Positions 17,490 to 26,256 of a stretch of 64,000 nucleotides of DNA are shown in pieces. How positions within the stretch are numbered: position 1 is the first letter of the stretch; every line of letters starts with the position of its first letter. Origin of the DNA: CADCVT01 sp036389155 (GTDB lineage Bacteria > Actinomycetota > Thermoleophilia > Solirubrobacterales > Solirubrobacteraceae); the NCBI GenBank assembly GCA_036389155.1, contig DASVQN010000034.1, positions 1-64,000 on the forward strand. The letters are read 5' to 3'. The notes beneath the pieces were generated by a model. That model saw nothing but the letters and a program-made list of their open reading frames with translations, had not been told where the DNA came from and searched no databases. Position numbers and translations under genes: made by a program.

Positions 17490-18674
17490 ATGACCAACAT
17501 CGTCATCGCTTCCGGCGCGCGGACTGCCGTCGGTTCATACGGAAAGTCGCTCAAGGACGTCCCTCCGACCAAGCTGGGGACGATCGCCGCCACCGCCGCG
17601 ATCGAGCGCGCGCAGATCGAGCCGTCGGACGTCGACCACGTCGTCTTCGGCAACGTCATCCACACCGACACGCGCGACCCGTACATGGCGCGCGTGGTGG
17701 GGATCGAGAGCGGGATCCCGAAGGAGAGGCCCGCCTACACCGTCAACCGGCTGTGCGGGACGGGCGTGCAGGCGATCGTCTCCGCCGCCCAGGCGATCCA
17801 GTCCGGCGACGCCGACGTCGCGCTGGCCGGCGGCGCCGAGTCGATGAGCCGCGGGCCGTACTGGATGCCCGACGCGCGCTGGGGCTCGAAGATGGGCCCG
17901 TCGAGGCTCGTCGACCCGGTGCAGGGCTCGCTCCAGGATCCCTTCCACGAGATCCTGATGGGCGTCACCGCCGAGAACCTCGCCGAGCGGATGTCGATCT
18001 CGCGGGAGGACCAGGACGCGTTCGCGGTCGAGTCGCACCGCCGCGCCGCGGCCGCGTGGGACGCCGGGAAGTTCGACGGCGACGTCGTCCCCGTGCCGGT
18101 GAAGGTCAAGCGCGAGACGGTCGAGTTCGCGCGCGACGAGCACTTTCGGCCGGACGCCTCGGCCGAGTCGATGGCCAAGCTCAAGCCGATCTTCAAGAAG
18201 GAGGGCGGCACGGTCACGGCCGGCAACGCCTCCGGCATGAACGACGCGGGCGCGGCGGTCGTGCTGATGACCGACGAGAAGGCCGCGGAGCTGGGCGCGC
18301 CGGTGCGCGCGCGGATCGTGTCGTGGGGGATCAGCGGGTGCGACCCCGAGGTCATGGGGATCGGCCCGGTGCCGGCGGTCCGGCGCGCGATGGAGAAGGC
18401 CGGGCGCTCGCTGGACGAGGTCGGCGTCGTCGAGCTGAACGAGGCGTTCGCGGCCCAGGCGCTCGCGGTGATCCGCGAGCTCGGGCTCGACGAGTCGCGC
18501 GTGAACCCGAACGGCGGCGCCGTCGCCCTCGGTCACCCGATCGCGGCGACGGGCGCGCTGATCACCAGCAAGTGCCTGTCGGAGATGGAGCGCGAGGACC
18601 ACGAGCTGGGGCTCGTCACGCTGTGCATCGGCGGCGGGCAGGGCATCGCGCTACTTCTGCAGCGCGAGGGGTAA
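17490..18674 (+). CDS. Acetyl-CoA acetyltransferase (thiolase)
   Basis: This 394-residue thiolase joins two acyl-CoA units or cleaves a 3-ketoacyl-CoA. The nucleophilic Cys is at residue 89 in NRLCGTGVQAIVSAAQ. The later motifs ELNEAFAAQALAV, NGGAVALGHPIAATGA (catalytic His) and LCIGGGQGIALL (second catalytic Cys) are all intact. Length is exactly that of biosynthetic or degradative acetyl-CoA acetyltransferases. It is divergent from the aldehyde dehydrogenase with a shared -10 element and is followed after 10 bases by a small gene. In this neighbourhood it could finish the breakdown of acetoacetate or short fatty acids to acetyl-CoA. Confidence 0.95.
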   Translation: MTNIVIASGARTAVGSYGKSLKDVPPTKLGTIAATAAIERAQIEPSDVDHVVFGNVIHTDTRDPYMARVVGIESGIPKERPAYTVNRLCGTGVQAIVSAAQAIQSGDADVALAGGAESMSRGPYWMPDARWGSKMGPSRLVDPVQGSLQDPFHEILMGVTAENLAERMSISREDQDAFAVESHRRAAAAWDAGKFDGDVVPVPVKVKRETVEFARDEHFRPDASAESMAKLKPIFKKEGGTVTAGNASGMNDAGAAVVLMTDEKAAELGAPVRARIVSWGISGCDPEVMGIGPVPAVRRAMEKAGRSLDEVGVVELNEAFAAQALAVIRELGLDESRVNPNGGAVALGHPIAATGALITSKCLSEMEREDHELGLVTLCIGGGQGIALLLQREG

Positions 18675-18684
18675 GAGGCAGCGC

Positions 18685-19056
18685 ATGCGCATCCTGGTCC
18701 TCGCCCGCGAACCCGTCGACGCCGCCCGCGTGCGGGGCGGTCTGCCGGGCGAGGACCTGGACGGCGCCGAGGTGCTCGTCGTCGCCCCGGCGACGCAGGA
18801 GTCCGGCCTGAAGTTCTGGATGTCGGACGCCGACGAGGCGATCGCGGACGCGAGCGAGCGGGCCGACGAGACCGCGTCCGCGCTCCGCTCCGAGGGCGCC
18901 CACGCGCGGACCGAGACCGGCGAGAGCGACCCGGTCGTCGCGGTGCGCGACGCGCTCGCGACGTTCCCCGCCGACCGCATCCTCGTCTTCGGCGACGACG
19001 ACCTGGCGCACACGGTGCGCCAGGAGGTCGACGTCGAGGTGACTGCGGCGCGCTGA
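18685..19056 (+). CDS. Small alpha/beta protein, universal-stress-like fold
   Basis: This 123-residue protein starts 10 bases after the thiolase stop and is likely in the same operon. The pattern of a first strand MRILVLARE, a second VLVVAP, a long acidic helix (DADEAIADASERADETASAL) and a strand DRILVFGDDD resembles a universal-stress or Rossmann-like fold, but no nucleotide-binding motif is clear. No signal or membrane segment. The function is unknown. It ends three bases before the stop of the convergent epimerase gene. Confidence 0.8.
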   Translation: MRILVLAREPVDAARVRGGLPGEDLDGAEVLVVAPATQESGLKFWMSDADEAIADASERADETASALRSEGAHARTETGESDPVVAVRDALATFPADRILVFGDDDLAHTVRQEVDVEVTAAR

Positions 19057-19059
19057 GCG

Positions 19060-20127
19060 TCACCCGTCGTCGTCGTGGCCGGCCTCGAGGTCGGGCCGTG
19101 CGGCGTCCACCGTCTGGCGGAGCGTCGACTTCGTGTCGTGCTTCGGCTTCCACTTGAGCTGCCTGCGCGCCTTCTCCGTGCTCATGACGACGGGCACGCG
19201 GCCGGCGTTCACCCAGGTCGCCTCGGCGGGGAGGAACGGGATGCGCGAGACGATCTCGGCGGTGGCGTCGACCGCGAGGTCCGGCACGGGGACGCTGTAC
19301 CAGCGCAGCGCGTCCGCGAGGTCGCTCATGGTCATCTCGCCGTCGCCGGCGAGGTTGTAGACGCCCGGCTCGCCCTTGCCGAGGACCGCCGCCTTCAGCG
19401 CCTGCGCGACGTCGTCGTGGTGGACGAGCTGGAACGGCACGCCGGGGTCGGGGATGACCGGCTTGAGGACCGGGACCTGGTCGAAGAGCGCGCGGACGAC
19501 CCCGGGCAGCTTCTCGCCGATCCGCACGTACGGGATCGCGTCGATGAGCATCCGCGCGTCCGGCCCGGCGACGATGCACGGGCGGAAGACGTAGGTGTCG
19601 AGCTTTCCGTCCGTCTCCTCCTGCAGGACCTTCTCCAGCTCGGCTTTCTGCGCGCTGTACGGATGGGCCTCGGTGCCGCGGGTCGGGACGTCCTCGTCGA
19701 GCGGCTGCGGGTTGTCCTGATGGAAGCCGTACGCGGCGACGCTCGAGGTGTAGACGAGGCGCTCGACGCCCTTCGCCTCGACGGCGGCCCGGAAGACGTT
19801 GCGCGACCCCTCGAGGTTGATCTCCCGCGTCGCGTCGCTCGCGCCGAGCACGATGAACGCGAGGTGCACGACGACGTCGGCGTCGGCGACGAGCGCGTCG
19901 ACGTCCTCTCGGCTCGTGATGTCGCCCTGGCGGTACTCGGTCTTGCGCCAGCCGTGCGACGACGGGTCGAACGGTCGGCGGGCCATGCCGAGGATCCGCG
20001 CGACGTCGCGCGTGCGCTCGAGCGCCTGCACGAACGGCTTGCCGATCTCCCCGGTGGGGCCGGTGACGGCGACGGTGAGGCCCTCGCCGGACCCGGCGGG
20101 CTTGATCCCTCTCGCTGGCTGTGGCAC
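19060..20127 (-). CDS. NAD(P)-dependent sugar epimerase/dehydratase family protein
   Basis: This 355-residue protein is an extended short-chain dehydrogenase. The dinucleotide-binding motif GPTGEIG is at residues 23-29, DADVVVHLAF follows the second half of the Rossmann sheet, and HPYSAQKAEL gives the YxxxK catalytic pair with Ser in VYTSSVAAYG. The C-terminal half is variable, as in epimerases that act on nucleotide sugars; the true substrate is not evident. It lies 10 bases downstream of the NUDIX gene on the same strand and is probably co-transcribed. The ATG at 20127 leaves a 20-residue polar N-terminal extension; an internal start at GTG before the strand TVAVTGPTG is possible. Confidence 0.88.
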   Translation of the reverse strand: MPQPARGIKPAGSGEGLTVAVTGPTGEIGKPFVQALERTRDVARILGMARRPFDPSSHGWRKTEYRQGDITSREDVDALVADADVVVHLAFIVLGASDATREINLEGSRNVFRAAVEAKGVERLVYTSSVAAYGFHQDNPQPLDEDVPTRGTEAHPYSAQKAELEKVLQEETDGKLDTYVFRPCIVAGPDARMLIDAIPYVRIGEKLPGVVRALFDQVPVLKPVIPDPGVPFQLVHHDDVAQALKAAVLGKGEPGVYNLAGDGEMTMSDLADALRWYSVPVPDLAVDATAEIVSRIPFLPAEATWVNAGRVPVVMSTEKARRQLKWKPKHDTKSTLRQTVDAARPDLEAGHDDDG

Positions 20128-20137
20128 GGCCGCGACC

Positions 20138-20764
20138 CTACTCGTAGCCGGGCTCGCCCGGCAGGACGACGCGCGCGCTCTCGCCCGCGATGAGGACGCG
20201 CGGCTCGACGGGCTCGACCTTGCGCCCGCGCGCGTGCTCGATCAGGGCGTCCGCGCTGGCGAACCGCCCCAGCTGCTCGAGCGTCTTGATGGTCGGGAAG
20301 ACGAGGAGAATCTCGCCGGCCTTGTGGGCGTCGAGCGCGCCCTGCGGCGTGAACCAGCCGATGTCGACGCACTCTTCGCCGTCGCACCGCGGCGCCGCGT
20401 CGTCGGGCGCGACCGCGAGGTAGAACCACGTGTCGAAGCGCTTCTTGACCTGCGCGGGCGTGATCCAGCGGCTGAACGGGACGAGCGCGGCCGGGTCGGT
20501 GAGCGTGACGCTCGCCTCCTCCTCCAGCTCGCGCAGCGCCGCCACGCGGTGCGCGGCGTCGTCGGAGCCCTCGTCGGTGTTGACCGCGCCGCCGGGGAAG
20601 ACCCACGCGCCCGCCATGAACCCGCGCTCCGGATTGCGCTTGACGAGCAGGACCTCGAGCGTGTCGCCCCCGCCGCGCAGGAGCAGGACGGTCGCCGCCT
20701 GGCGGGGCTTCGTGGCCTCCCCCGGATTGAGCTCCTCGCTGACGTGCGGGCGGTCGGGCTGCAT
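20138..20764 (-). CDS. NUDIX-family hydrolase
   Basis: This 208-residue protein has a NUDIX fold with a recognisable but divergent NUDIX box: GGAVNTDEGSDD, then AALRELEEEAS. The REUxEE core is present, while the final Gly of the canonical box is Ala and the spacing in the first half is longer. Enzymes of this family cleave nucleoside diphosphates linked to another group, for example CoA or NADH derivatives. I chose the ATG at 20764 (MQPDRPH) because the longer ORF from 20821 would overlap the divergent rubredoxin gene by 35 bases. The following epimerase gene is 10 bases downstream. Confidence 0.85.
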   Translation of the reverse strand: MQPDRPHVSEELNPGEATKPRQAATVLLLRGGGDTLEVLLVKRNPERGFMAGAWVFPGGAVNTDEGSDDAAHRVAALRELEEEASVTLTDPAALVPFSRWITPAQVKKRFDTWFYLAVAPDDAAPRCDGEECVDIGWFTPQGALDAHKAGEILLVFPTIKTLEQLGRFASADALIEHARGRKVEPVEPRVLIAGESARVVLPGEPGYE

Positions 20765-20786
20765 GAATGCGTAGCCTGCCACGTCG

Positions 20787-20951
20787 ATGAGCAAATGGAT
20801 CTGTGAGTCCTGCGGGTTCATCTACGACCCCGCAGATGGCGACCCCGACGGAGGGATCCCCTCCGGTACCGCGTTCGAGGACATCCCGGACACCTGGTTC
20901 TGTCCGGTGTGCGGCGCGCGAAAGCGCGACTTCGTGCCGTTCGAGGGCTAG
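20787..20951 (+). CDS. Rubredoxin
   Basis: This 54-residue protein is a complete rubredoxin. Cys6 and Cys9 (CESC) and Cys39 and Cys42 (CPVC) form the single-iron FeS4 site, and the WICESCGFIYDPADGDPDGG and GTAFEDIPDTWFCPVCGARK blocks are highly conserved. It is a small cytoplasmic one-electron carrier, in actinobacteria often linked to alkane hydroxylases or to oxidative stress, but no such partner lies here. A TAGCCT hexamer 9 bases before the ATG suggests a leaderless transcript. The stop codon is followed immediately by the ATG of a GerW-like gene, so the two are one operon. Confidence 0.97.
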   Translation: MSKWICESCGFIYDPADGDPDGGIPSGTAFEDIPDTWFCPVCGARKRDFVPFEG

Positions 20952-21347
20952 ATGGCCAAGCCGCGGAAAGGTCCGCGCCCCGGCGGCCTACGCGGGCTGC
21001 TGGACGGCCTGGTCGGCGCGCGGCTCTGCTACGGCGAGCCGGTCGTCGCCGGCACCCGCACGGTGATCCCGGTCGCCCGCGTGCGGGTGGCGGGCGGCGG
21101 CGGGTACGGGAGCGAGGGCCCCGAGCGCGGCGATGGCGGCGGCGGAGGCGGGTTCCTCGAGGCCTCGCCGCAGGGCTTCATCGAGCTGGGCGACGACGGC
21201 GCCCGGTACCACCCGATCCCCGACCCGGAGCGGATCGGCAGGACGCTCCGTGCGGGAGCGGGCGCGGTGGCGACCCTCGCGACCGGGCTGGCGATGGCCA
21301 GGCGGCTCAGGCGGCGGCCGACGGGTCGCGCGTTGCTGCCGCGGTAG
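20952..21347 (+). CDS. GerW/YtfJ-family protein
   Basis: This 131-residue protein starts directly after the rubredoxin stop (TAGATG junction). The central block GARLCYGEPVVAGTRTVIPV, then ARVRVAGGGGYG and FLEASPQGFIEL, is the signature of the GerW (YtfJ) family, first studied as a spore-coat/germination protein in Bacillus but widespread in non-sporulating actinobacteria, where its function is unknown. A Gly/Asp-rich loop precedes a second conserved segment. The C-terminus is Arg-rich (MARRLRRRPTGRALLPR). The last 41 bases overlap the end of the convergent acyl-CoA synthetase gene. The conserved single Cys and tight linkage with rubredoxin hint at a redox-related role; that is inference. Confidence 0.85.
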   Translation: MAKPRKGPRPGGLRGLLDGLVGARLCYGEPVVAGTRTVIPVARVRVAGGGGYGSEGPERGDGGGGGGFLEASPQGFIELGDDGARYHPIPDPERIGRTLRAGAGAVATLATGLAMARRLRRRPTGRALLPR

Positions 21348-22959
21348 CGCGCCCCTCGAGCGCGCCGTCGGCGAGACGCTGGCGCAGCACCTTCTTGTCG
21401 AACTTTCCGGTCCCGGTCTTGGGGACCTCGTCGATGAACGCGAACTCGTCGGGCAGCCACCACTTCGCGACGCGGCCGCTCAGGTGCTCGCGCAGCGCGT
21501 CCGGCCCGCACTCGCTGCCGTCGCGGACGACCACGCACGCCAGCGGCCGCTCGGTCCACCGCTCGTCGGGCATGGCGATGACCGCCGCTTCGACGACGTC
21601 GGGATGGGCGATCAGCTCCTTCTCGAGCTCGACGGAGGAGATCCACTCGCCGCCCGACTTGATGACGTCCTTCGCCCGGTCGGTGATGCGGATGTACCCG
21701 CGCTCGTCGATGGACGCGATGTCGCCCGTGCGCAGCCAGCCGTCGTCGAACTTCTCGGGCGCGTCGACGCCGAGGTAGCCGGCGGCGACCCACGGCCCGC
21801 GGACCTCGAGCTCGCCGTCGGACTCGCCGTCCCACGGCAGCACCGTGTCGTCCTCGGCGACCACGCGCGCCTCGACGAACGGCAGCAGGCGCCCCGCGGT
21901 GTCGCGGAAGCGCCACTCGCCGTCGGCGTCCCCGTCCACCGCGCGCGGCGGCCGCGCGAGCGAGGCCAGCGGCCCGGTCTCGGTCATGCCCCACGCCTGC
22001 AGGATGCGCACGCCGTGGCGCTCGTCGAACGCCTGCATGAGCGACAGCGGCACCGCCGCGCCGCCGCAGATGACGGTCCGCACGGATGCCAGGTCCGCGC
22101 CGTGCTCGTCGAGGTGCGCCAGGACGTCGAGCCAGACGGTCGGCACGGCCGCGGCGATCGTCGCGCGCTCCTCGGCGAGCAGCGGGACGAGCCTGTCGGC
22201 GGTGGTGAACCGCGACGGCAGCAGCAGGTCGGCGCCGGTGAGCCCGGACGAGTACACGAGGCCCCACGCGTTCGCGTGGAACATCGGCACGACGGGCAGC
22301 ACGCGGTCGCGCGACGAGACGCCGATGCTGTCGGTCGCGAGCTGCGCCAGCGCGTGCAGGGTCTGCGAGCGGTGCGAGTAGACGACGCCCTTCGGCTTGC
22401 CGGTCGTCCCGCTCGTGTAGCAGAGGCCGGCGGCCGTCCGGTCGTCGAGGTCGGGATAGGAGAAGTCGCCGGGCTGCGCGCCGACGAGGTCCTCGTAGCC
22501 GATCGCGCCGGGAAGCTCGGAGCCGTCGCCGCCGATCACGACGAACCGGCGCACCGACTTCAGCCGGCCGGCCAGCGGCGCCAGCCGCTCGGCCAGCGTC
22601 GCGTCGACGAAGACGACCCGGTCCTCGGCGTGGTTGAAGATGTACTCGAGGTCCTCCTCGAACAGCCGGATGTTCACCGTGTGCAGCACGGCGCCCACGC
22701 ACGGGACGGCGAGGTACAGCTCGAGGTGCTCCTGCGAGTTCCACGCGAACGTCGCGACGCGGTCCCCCGGGCCGACCCCGAGCTCGATCAGCGCGCCGCT
22801 CAGCCGGTCGACCCGCTCGCCCAGCTCGGCGTACGTCGTGCGGCGCCGGCCGCCGTCGTCCTGCGTCACGGCGACCGCGTCGCCGTAGATGCCGCGCATG
22901 CGCTCGAGCACGTGCCGCAGCGTCAGGGGGTGGTCGTCCTGCACCAACCGATCGTTCAT
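21307..22959 (-). CDS. Fatty-acyl-CoA synthetase (AMP-forming)
   Basis: This 550-residue enzyme belongs to the adenylate-forming ANL superfamily and activates a carboxylic acid to its CoA thioester through an acyl-AMP. The phosphate-binding loop YTSGTTGKPKGVVYSH, the A5 motif LQAWGMTETGP, the hinge region RTGDIASIDERGYIRITDRAKD and the C-terminal catalytic Lys in PKTGTGKFDKK are intact. Length and motifs match medium or long-chain acyl-CoA ligases. It lies 78 bases downstream of the binding-protein gene of the ABC importer on the same strand, beyond a strong terminator, so it may be partly coupled to import. In this context it could activate imported acids. Confidence 0.94.
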   Translation of the reverse strand: MNDRLVQDDHPLTLRHVLERMRGIYGDAVAVTQDDGGRRRTTYAELGERVDRLSGALIELGVGPGDRVATFAWNSQEHLELYLAVPCVGAVLHTVNIRLFEEDLEYIFNHAEDRVVFVDATLAERLAPLAGRLKSVRRFVVIGGDGSELPGAIGYEDLVGAQPGDFSYPDLDDRTAAGLCYTSGTTGKPKGVVYSHRSQTLHALAQLATDSIGVSSRDRVLPVVPMFHANAWGLVYSSGLTGADLLLPSRFTTADRLVPLLAEERATIAAAVPTVWLDVLAHLDEHGADLASVRTVICGGAAVPLSLMQAFDERHGVRILQAWGMTETGPLASLARPPRAVDGDADGEWRFRDTAGRLLPFVEARVVAEDDTVLPWDGESDGELEVRGPWVAAGYLGVDAPEKFDDGWLRTGDIASIDERGYIRITDRAKDVIKSGGEWISSVELEKELIAHPDVVEAAVIAMPDERWTERPLACVVVRDGSECGPDALREHLSGRVAKWWLPDEFAFIDEVPKTGTGKFDKKVLRQRLADGALEGRATAAATRDPSAAA

Positions 22960-22992
22960 GTCGTTTTCGCCGCCGTCGTTTGTCGTGAGCCA

Positions 22993-23030
22993 GAGCGGGT
23001 CCGGCTCCCGTGAGGGGGCCGGACCCGCTC
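22993..23030 (-). terminator. Strong hairpin terminator after the importer operon
   Basis: GAGCGGGTCCGGC (22993-23005) pairs perfectly with GCCGGACCCGCTC (23018-23030), and the inner CTCCC/GGGGG can extend the stem to leave a GTGA loop. It starts 8 bases after the stop of the binding-protein gene on the minus strand. There is no long U tract, as is usual in very GC-rich actinobacteria. Confidence 0.85.
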
Positions 23031-23037
23031 GTGAGCG

Positions 23038-24294
23038 CTACTTGGCCTGGCGCTCGTAGCCCTCTGCGATCTCGGAGCTGATGACGTCGCCGACCGTCTT
23101 CAGGCCGCCCGGCGTGCCCTTGTCCACGTCATGCGCGTACACGGACTTCGACGAGGCCTGCCCGACCTGCGTGAAGTCGAGCGAGCCCGCGACGAGACCC
23201 TGCGTGTCGACGTTCGACAGCTGGCGGAACGCCTTGACGATGCCCTCGCGGGTCAGGTCCTTGTTCTCGCACGCCTTCTTGAGGGCCTCGTGCGTGACCT
23301 GGGCCTCGGTCCAGCCGGTGATCACGGCCTGCTGCGGGACGCCCTTCGGGTACTTCGACTTGTACAGCTTCGCGACCCGCTGGACCTCGGGGTTGTCGGC
23401 GGCGAACACGGCGCCGCTGTTGAACACCGTGACGTTCTTGTCGAGCGTCGGGCCGACCGCCGTGTCGAGGAGCTGCGGCCCGAACACCGGGCCGTTCGTC
23501 CCGATCGGCACGTCGAGCCCGATCGACTTGGCGACGCCGGCGAGCGAGGCGAGCTGCGTCGGCGCCGTCGTGACCCAGATGGCCTTGACGCCCTCGCGCT
23601 TGAACTTGGCCGCCGCCGCCGACATGTCCTCGTCGGTGGCCTTGATCTTCTGCTCGACCACCTTGAGGCCCAGCTTCTCGGCGGCGTACTTCACGCCGAT
23701 CAGGCCGCCCTCGCCGAAGTCGCCCTCGAAGAAGAGGTCGCCGATGGCGTCGCCCTTCTTGAGGCCCTTGTTCTGCATCATCCAGTCGATGCCGTTGATG
23801 GCCTCGAGGTCGTAGCTGGCACCGATGATCGCGACGCTCTTGGCGTCGAGGAACGCCGGCGGCCACGCCGCGGCCACCGCGAGCATGCTGTCCTGCTCGA
23901 ACGACGGCAACAGCGCGGCGATGGTCGGCGAGCCGACGACCTGGCTGATCGCCGCGACGTCCGGCTCGAGGTCGCGGTAGAGCGACACGGACTTCTGGAC
24001 GTCGTAGGCGGTGTCCTTGGGGATGAGCTTCACCTTGCGGCCGCAGATGGGCTCCTGCTGCGAGAAGTAGAGCTCCTCGGCCTGGGTGAACGTCGTCGCG
24101 AGCGGCGCGAAGACGCCGGTGAGGTCGCTGAGCTCGCCGATCGTGATGGTGTCGGCGGTGACGCCGGGCCCGGTCTTGACGGAGCCGGAGCCCCCGCCCG
24201 AACCGCTGTCATCTCCCTTGCCACAGGCGCCGACCGTCACGGCCAGGGCCAGCGTCGCGGTGACCGCGAGCAGGCGGTGCAGTCGCAGACTCAT
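23038..24294 (-). CDS. Substrate-binding lipoprotein of a branched-chain-type ABC importer
   Basis: This 418-residue protein has a lipoprotein signal peptide with lipobox VGAC (Cys24), followed by a Gly/Ser linker and a LivJ/LivK-type periplasmic-binding fold (ITIGELSDLTGVFAPLATTF). In the family such proteins capture amino acids, amides, urea or aromatic and short-chain acids outside the membrane. The start overlaps the stop of the permease gene by 4 bases (ATGA), so it is the last gene of the operon. The substrate cannot be read from sequence. A strong terminator follows. Confidence 0.93.
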   Translation of the reverse strand: MSLRLHRLLAVTATLALAVTVGACGKGDDSGSGGGSGSVKTGPGVTADTITIGELSDLTGVFAPLATTFTQAEELYFSQQEPICGRKVKLIPKDTAYDVQKSVSLYRDLEPDVAAISQVVGSPTIAALLPSFEQDSMLAVAAAWPPAFLDAKSVAIIGASYDLEAINGIDWMMQNKGLKKGDAIGDLFFEGDFGEGGLIGVKYAAEKLGLKVVEQKIKATDEDMSAAAAKFKREGVKAIWVTTAPTQLASLAGVAKSIGLDVPIGTNGPVFGPQLLDTAVGPTLDKNVTVFNSGAVFAADNPEVQRVAKLYKSKYPKGVPQQAVITGWTEAQVTHEALKKACENKDLTREGIVKAFRQLSNVDTQGLVAGSLDFTQVGQASSKSVYAHDVDKGTPGGLKTVGDVISSEIAEGYERQAK

Positions 24295-25373
24295 TCAGTG
24301 CTCTCCTTAGGTGTGGACACAGGACTTGGAGTGGACCGGCGGCGGGATCGCCACAGCGATCCGATTCCGCCGGGAGCGAAGACGAGGACGGCGACGATCG
24401 CCGCCCCGAAGGCGAAGCGGGCGGCCATGCCGGGCTCGACGCCCGAGCCGGACCCCGCGTCCGAGAGGAACGGCAGCGAGTCGCTGTACTTGTCGAGGAT
24501 CTTCGGCAGCGAGGAGACGAAGATCCCGCCGAGCACCGCGCCGCGGATCGAGCCCAGCCCGCCGATCACGATCATCGCCAGGAACTCGACGGACAGGTTC
24601 AGGCCGAAGGCCTCGGGCACGATCCGGTTGTAGATCAGCGCGAGCAGCACGCCGGCAAGGCCGGCGTACATCGACGACACGGTGAACGCCGCCGCCTTGT
24701 AGCGCGTCACGTCGACGCCCATGACCGCCGCGGCGACCTCCGAGTCGCGGACGGTCTCGAGCGCGCGGCCCGGGCGGCCGTCGACGAGGCGGCGCCCGTA
24801 GTAGTAGGCGATCGCGAGCAGGACGAGGCCGAGGTACCAGAGCCGCTCGAGCGACTCGAACGGGACGCCGAGGAGCGTGAGGTCCGGATCGGAGTTCGAG
24901 AACGTGAAGCCGGCCAGGCTGAACGGCTCGGCGTCGCGCCCGTTGAACCCGCCGGTCAGCTTCGTGGCGTTGAAGAGGATGTGCTGGCCGATGAAGACGA
25001 GCCCGATCGAGGCGATGCCGAGGTAGATGCCGCGCAGGCGCCCGGAGATCGGGCTGTAGAGGGCGCCCGCGGCGCCGGCGAGCGCCACCGCCAGGATCAT
25101 CGCCACGAGCGGGGGAAGGCCCAGACCGCTGGCGGCGTTGACGCCGAGCCCCTCCTCGCCGGCGAAGTAGCAGTAGCCGTACGCGCCCACCGCCACGAAG
25201 AAGGCGTGGGCGAGCGACAGCTGGCCGGTGGTCCCGGTGAGGATCGTCAGCCCGATCGCGCCGATCGCCGCCGCCATCGCGAACAGGCCGGTCTGCAGCC
25301 AGAACGCCTCGAGGTAGAACGGGGTGAGGAGGGCCACCGCCGCCAGGACGGCGATCGCGATCTTCCTAGACAC
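24291..25373 (-). CDS. ABC importer permease, LivM type
   Basis: This 360-residue integral membrane protein has about ten hydrophobic segments and the LivM-family loop GTTGQLSLAHAFFVAVGAYG. With the LivH-type partner it would form the transmembrane channel of a branched-chain-amino-acid-type importer. The start ATG lies within the end of the LivH-type gene (8-base overlap) and its stop overlaps the binding-protein start (ATGA), so translation of the four importer genes is coupled. The C-terminal 30 residues are charged and probably cytoplasmic. Confidence 0.93.
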   Translation of the reverse strand: MSRKIAIAVLAAVALLTPFYLEAFWLQTGLFAMAAAIGAIGLTILTGTTGQLSLAHAFFVAVGAYGYCYFAGEEGLGVNAASGLGLPPLVAMILAVALAGAAGALYSPISGRLRGIYLGIASIGLVFIGQHILFNATKLTGGFNGRDAEPFSLAGFTFSNSDPDLTLLGVPFESLERLWYLGLVLLAIAYYYGRRLVDGRPGRALETVRDSEVAAAVMGVDVTRYKAAAFTVSSMYAGLAGVLLALIYNRIVPEAFGLNLSVEFLAMIVIGGLGSIRGAVLGGIFVSSLPKILDKYSDSLPFLSDAGSGSGVEPGMAARFAFGAAIVAVLVFAPGGIGSLWRSRRRSTPSPVSTPKESTE

Positions 25374-26256
25374 GCGTGAGCTCCCGCGTCCCGAAGAGCC
25401 CCGACGGCCGCACCAGCAGCACGGCGACCATGACGACGTACGGCGCGACCTGGCCGAGCCCGCGGCCGAGGAACGCGATCTCGTCCTGGTAGCCGGCGCT
25501 CATGGTGACGACCACGCCGATGACCAGCCCGCCGACGATCGCGCCGAGCACGGAGTCGAGCCCCCCGAGGATCGCCGCCGGGAACGCGCTCAGCGCGACG
25601 AGGCCCGAGGTGCGGTCCACGCCGGGCGTCGGGAAGGTCGACAGGAACACCGCGCCGACGGCCGCGAGCCCGCCCGCGACGAGCCACGCCCCGACCGCGA
25701 CGCGCCGAAGGCGGATCCCCATCAGGGCGGCCGCCTCGCCGTCCTCGGCGGCGGCGCGCATCGCCACGCCCCAGGGCGAGTACTTGAAGGCGGCCAGGAA
25801 GGCGCCGAGCAGGACGAGCGCCACGACGGCCGCGGCCACGCGCGCCTCCGGTACCGAGAACTCGCCGAAGTGGACGACCTTGTCCGTCCAGGGGTCGCCG
25901 ATGTTCAGCACCTCCTGGCCGATCTGGCGCCCCAGCTCGGTGGCCAGGATGATGTCGACGCCGATGGTCGCGATCGTCACCGTGTCGGCCGCGCGGCCCC
26001 TCACGTGGCGCAGGACGAAGTTGTAGACGAGCGCCGCGAGCACGCCGGTCAGCACGACGCCCACCAGCACCGCGAGCAGGAACCCGAGGTCGTCGGCGAG
26101 CTTGGCGATGACGAAGGCGCCGAAGAGCACGATCGAGCCGTGCGCGAAGTTGACGACGCGGCTCGACTTGAAGATCACGACGAAGCCGAGCGCGACGAGC
26201 GCGTAGACGAAGCCGAGCGAGATGCCGTTGATCAAGAGCTCGATGAACTGGGTCAC
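25366..26256 (-). CDS. ABC importer permease, LivH type
   Basis: This 296-residue membrane protein begins TQFIELLINGISLGFVYAL, typical of LivH permeases, and has about eight hydrophobic segments. Conserved loops include RVVNFAHGSIVLFGAFV and the EAA-like segment MRAAAEDGEAAALMGI, which in the family contacts the ATPase. I chose the GTG at 26256, not any upstream in-frame start, because it gives the standard family N-terminus and a GTGA overlap with the stop of the ATPase gene. It forms the channel together with the LivM-type subunit. Confidence 0.92.
   Translation of the reverse strand: MTQFIELLINGISLGFVYALVALGFVVIFKSSRVVNFAHGSIVLFGAFVIAKLADDLGFLLAVLVGVVLTGVLAALVYNFVLRHVRGRAADTVTIATIGVDIILATELGRQIGQEVLNIGDPWTDKVVHFGEFSVPEARVAAAVVALVLLGAFLAAFKYSPWGVAMRAAAEDGEAAALMGIRLRRVAVGAWLVAGGLAAVGAVFLSTFPTPGVDRTSGLVALSAFPAAILGGLDSVLGAIVGGLVIGVVVTMSAGYQDEIAFLGRGLGQVAPYVVMVAVLLVRPSGLFGTRELTRV

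Noticed and set aside
20765..20821. Longer NUDIX start at 20821
   Set aside because: It would overlap the well-conserved rubredoxin gene on the opposite strand; the extra residues show no conserved motif, so 20764 was used.
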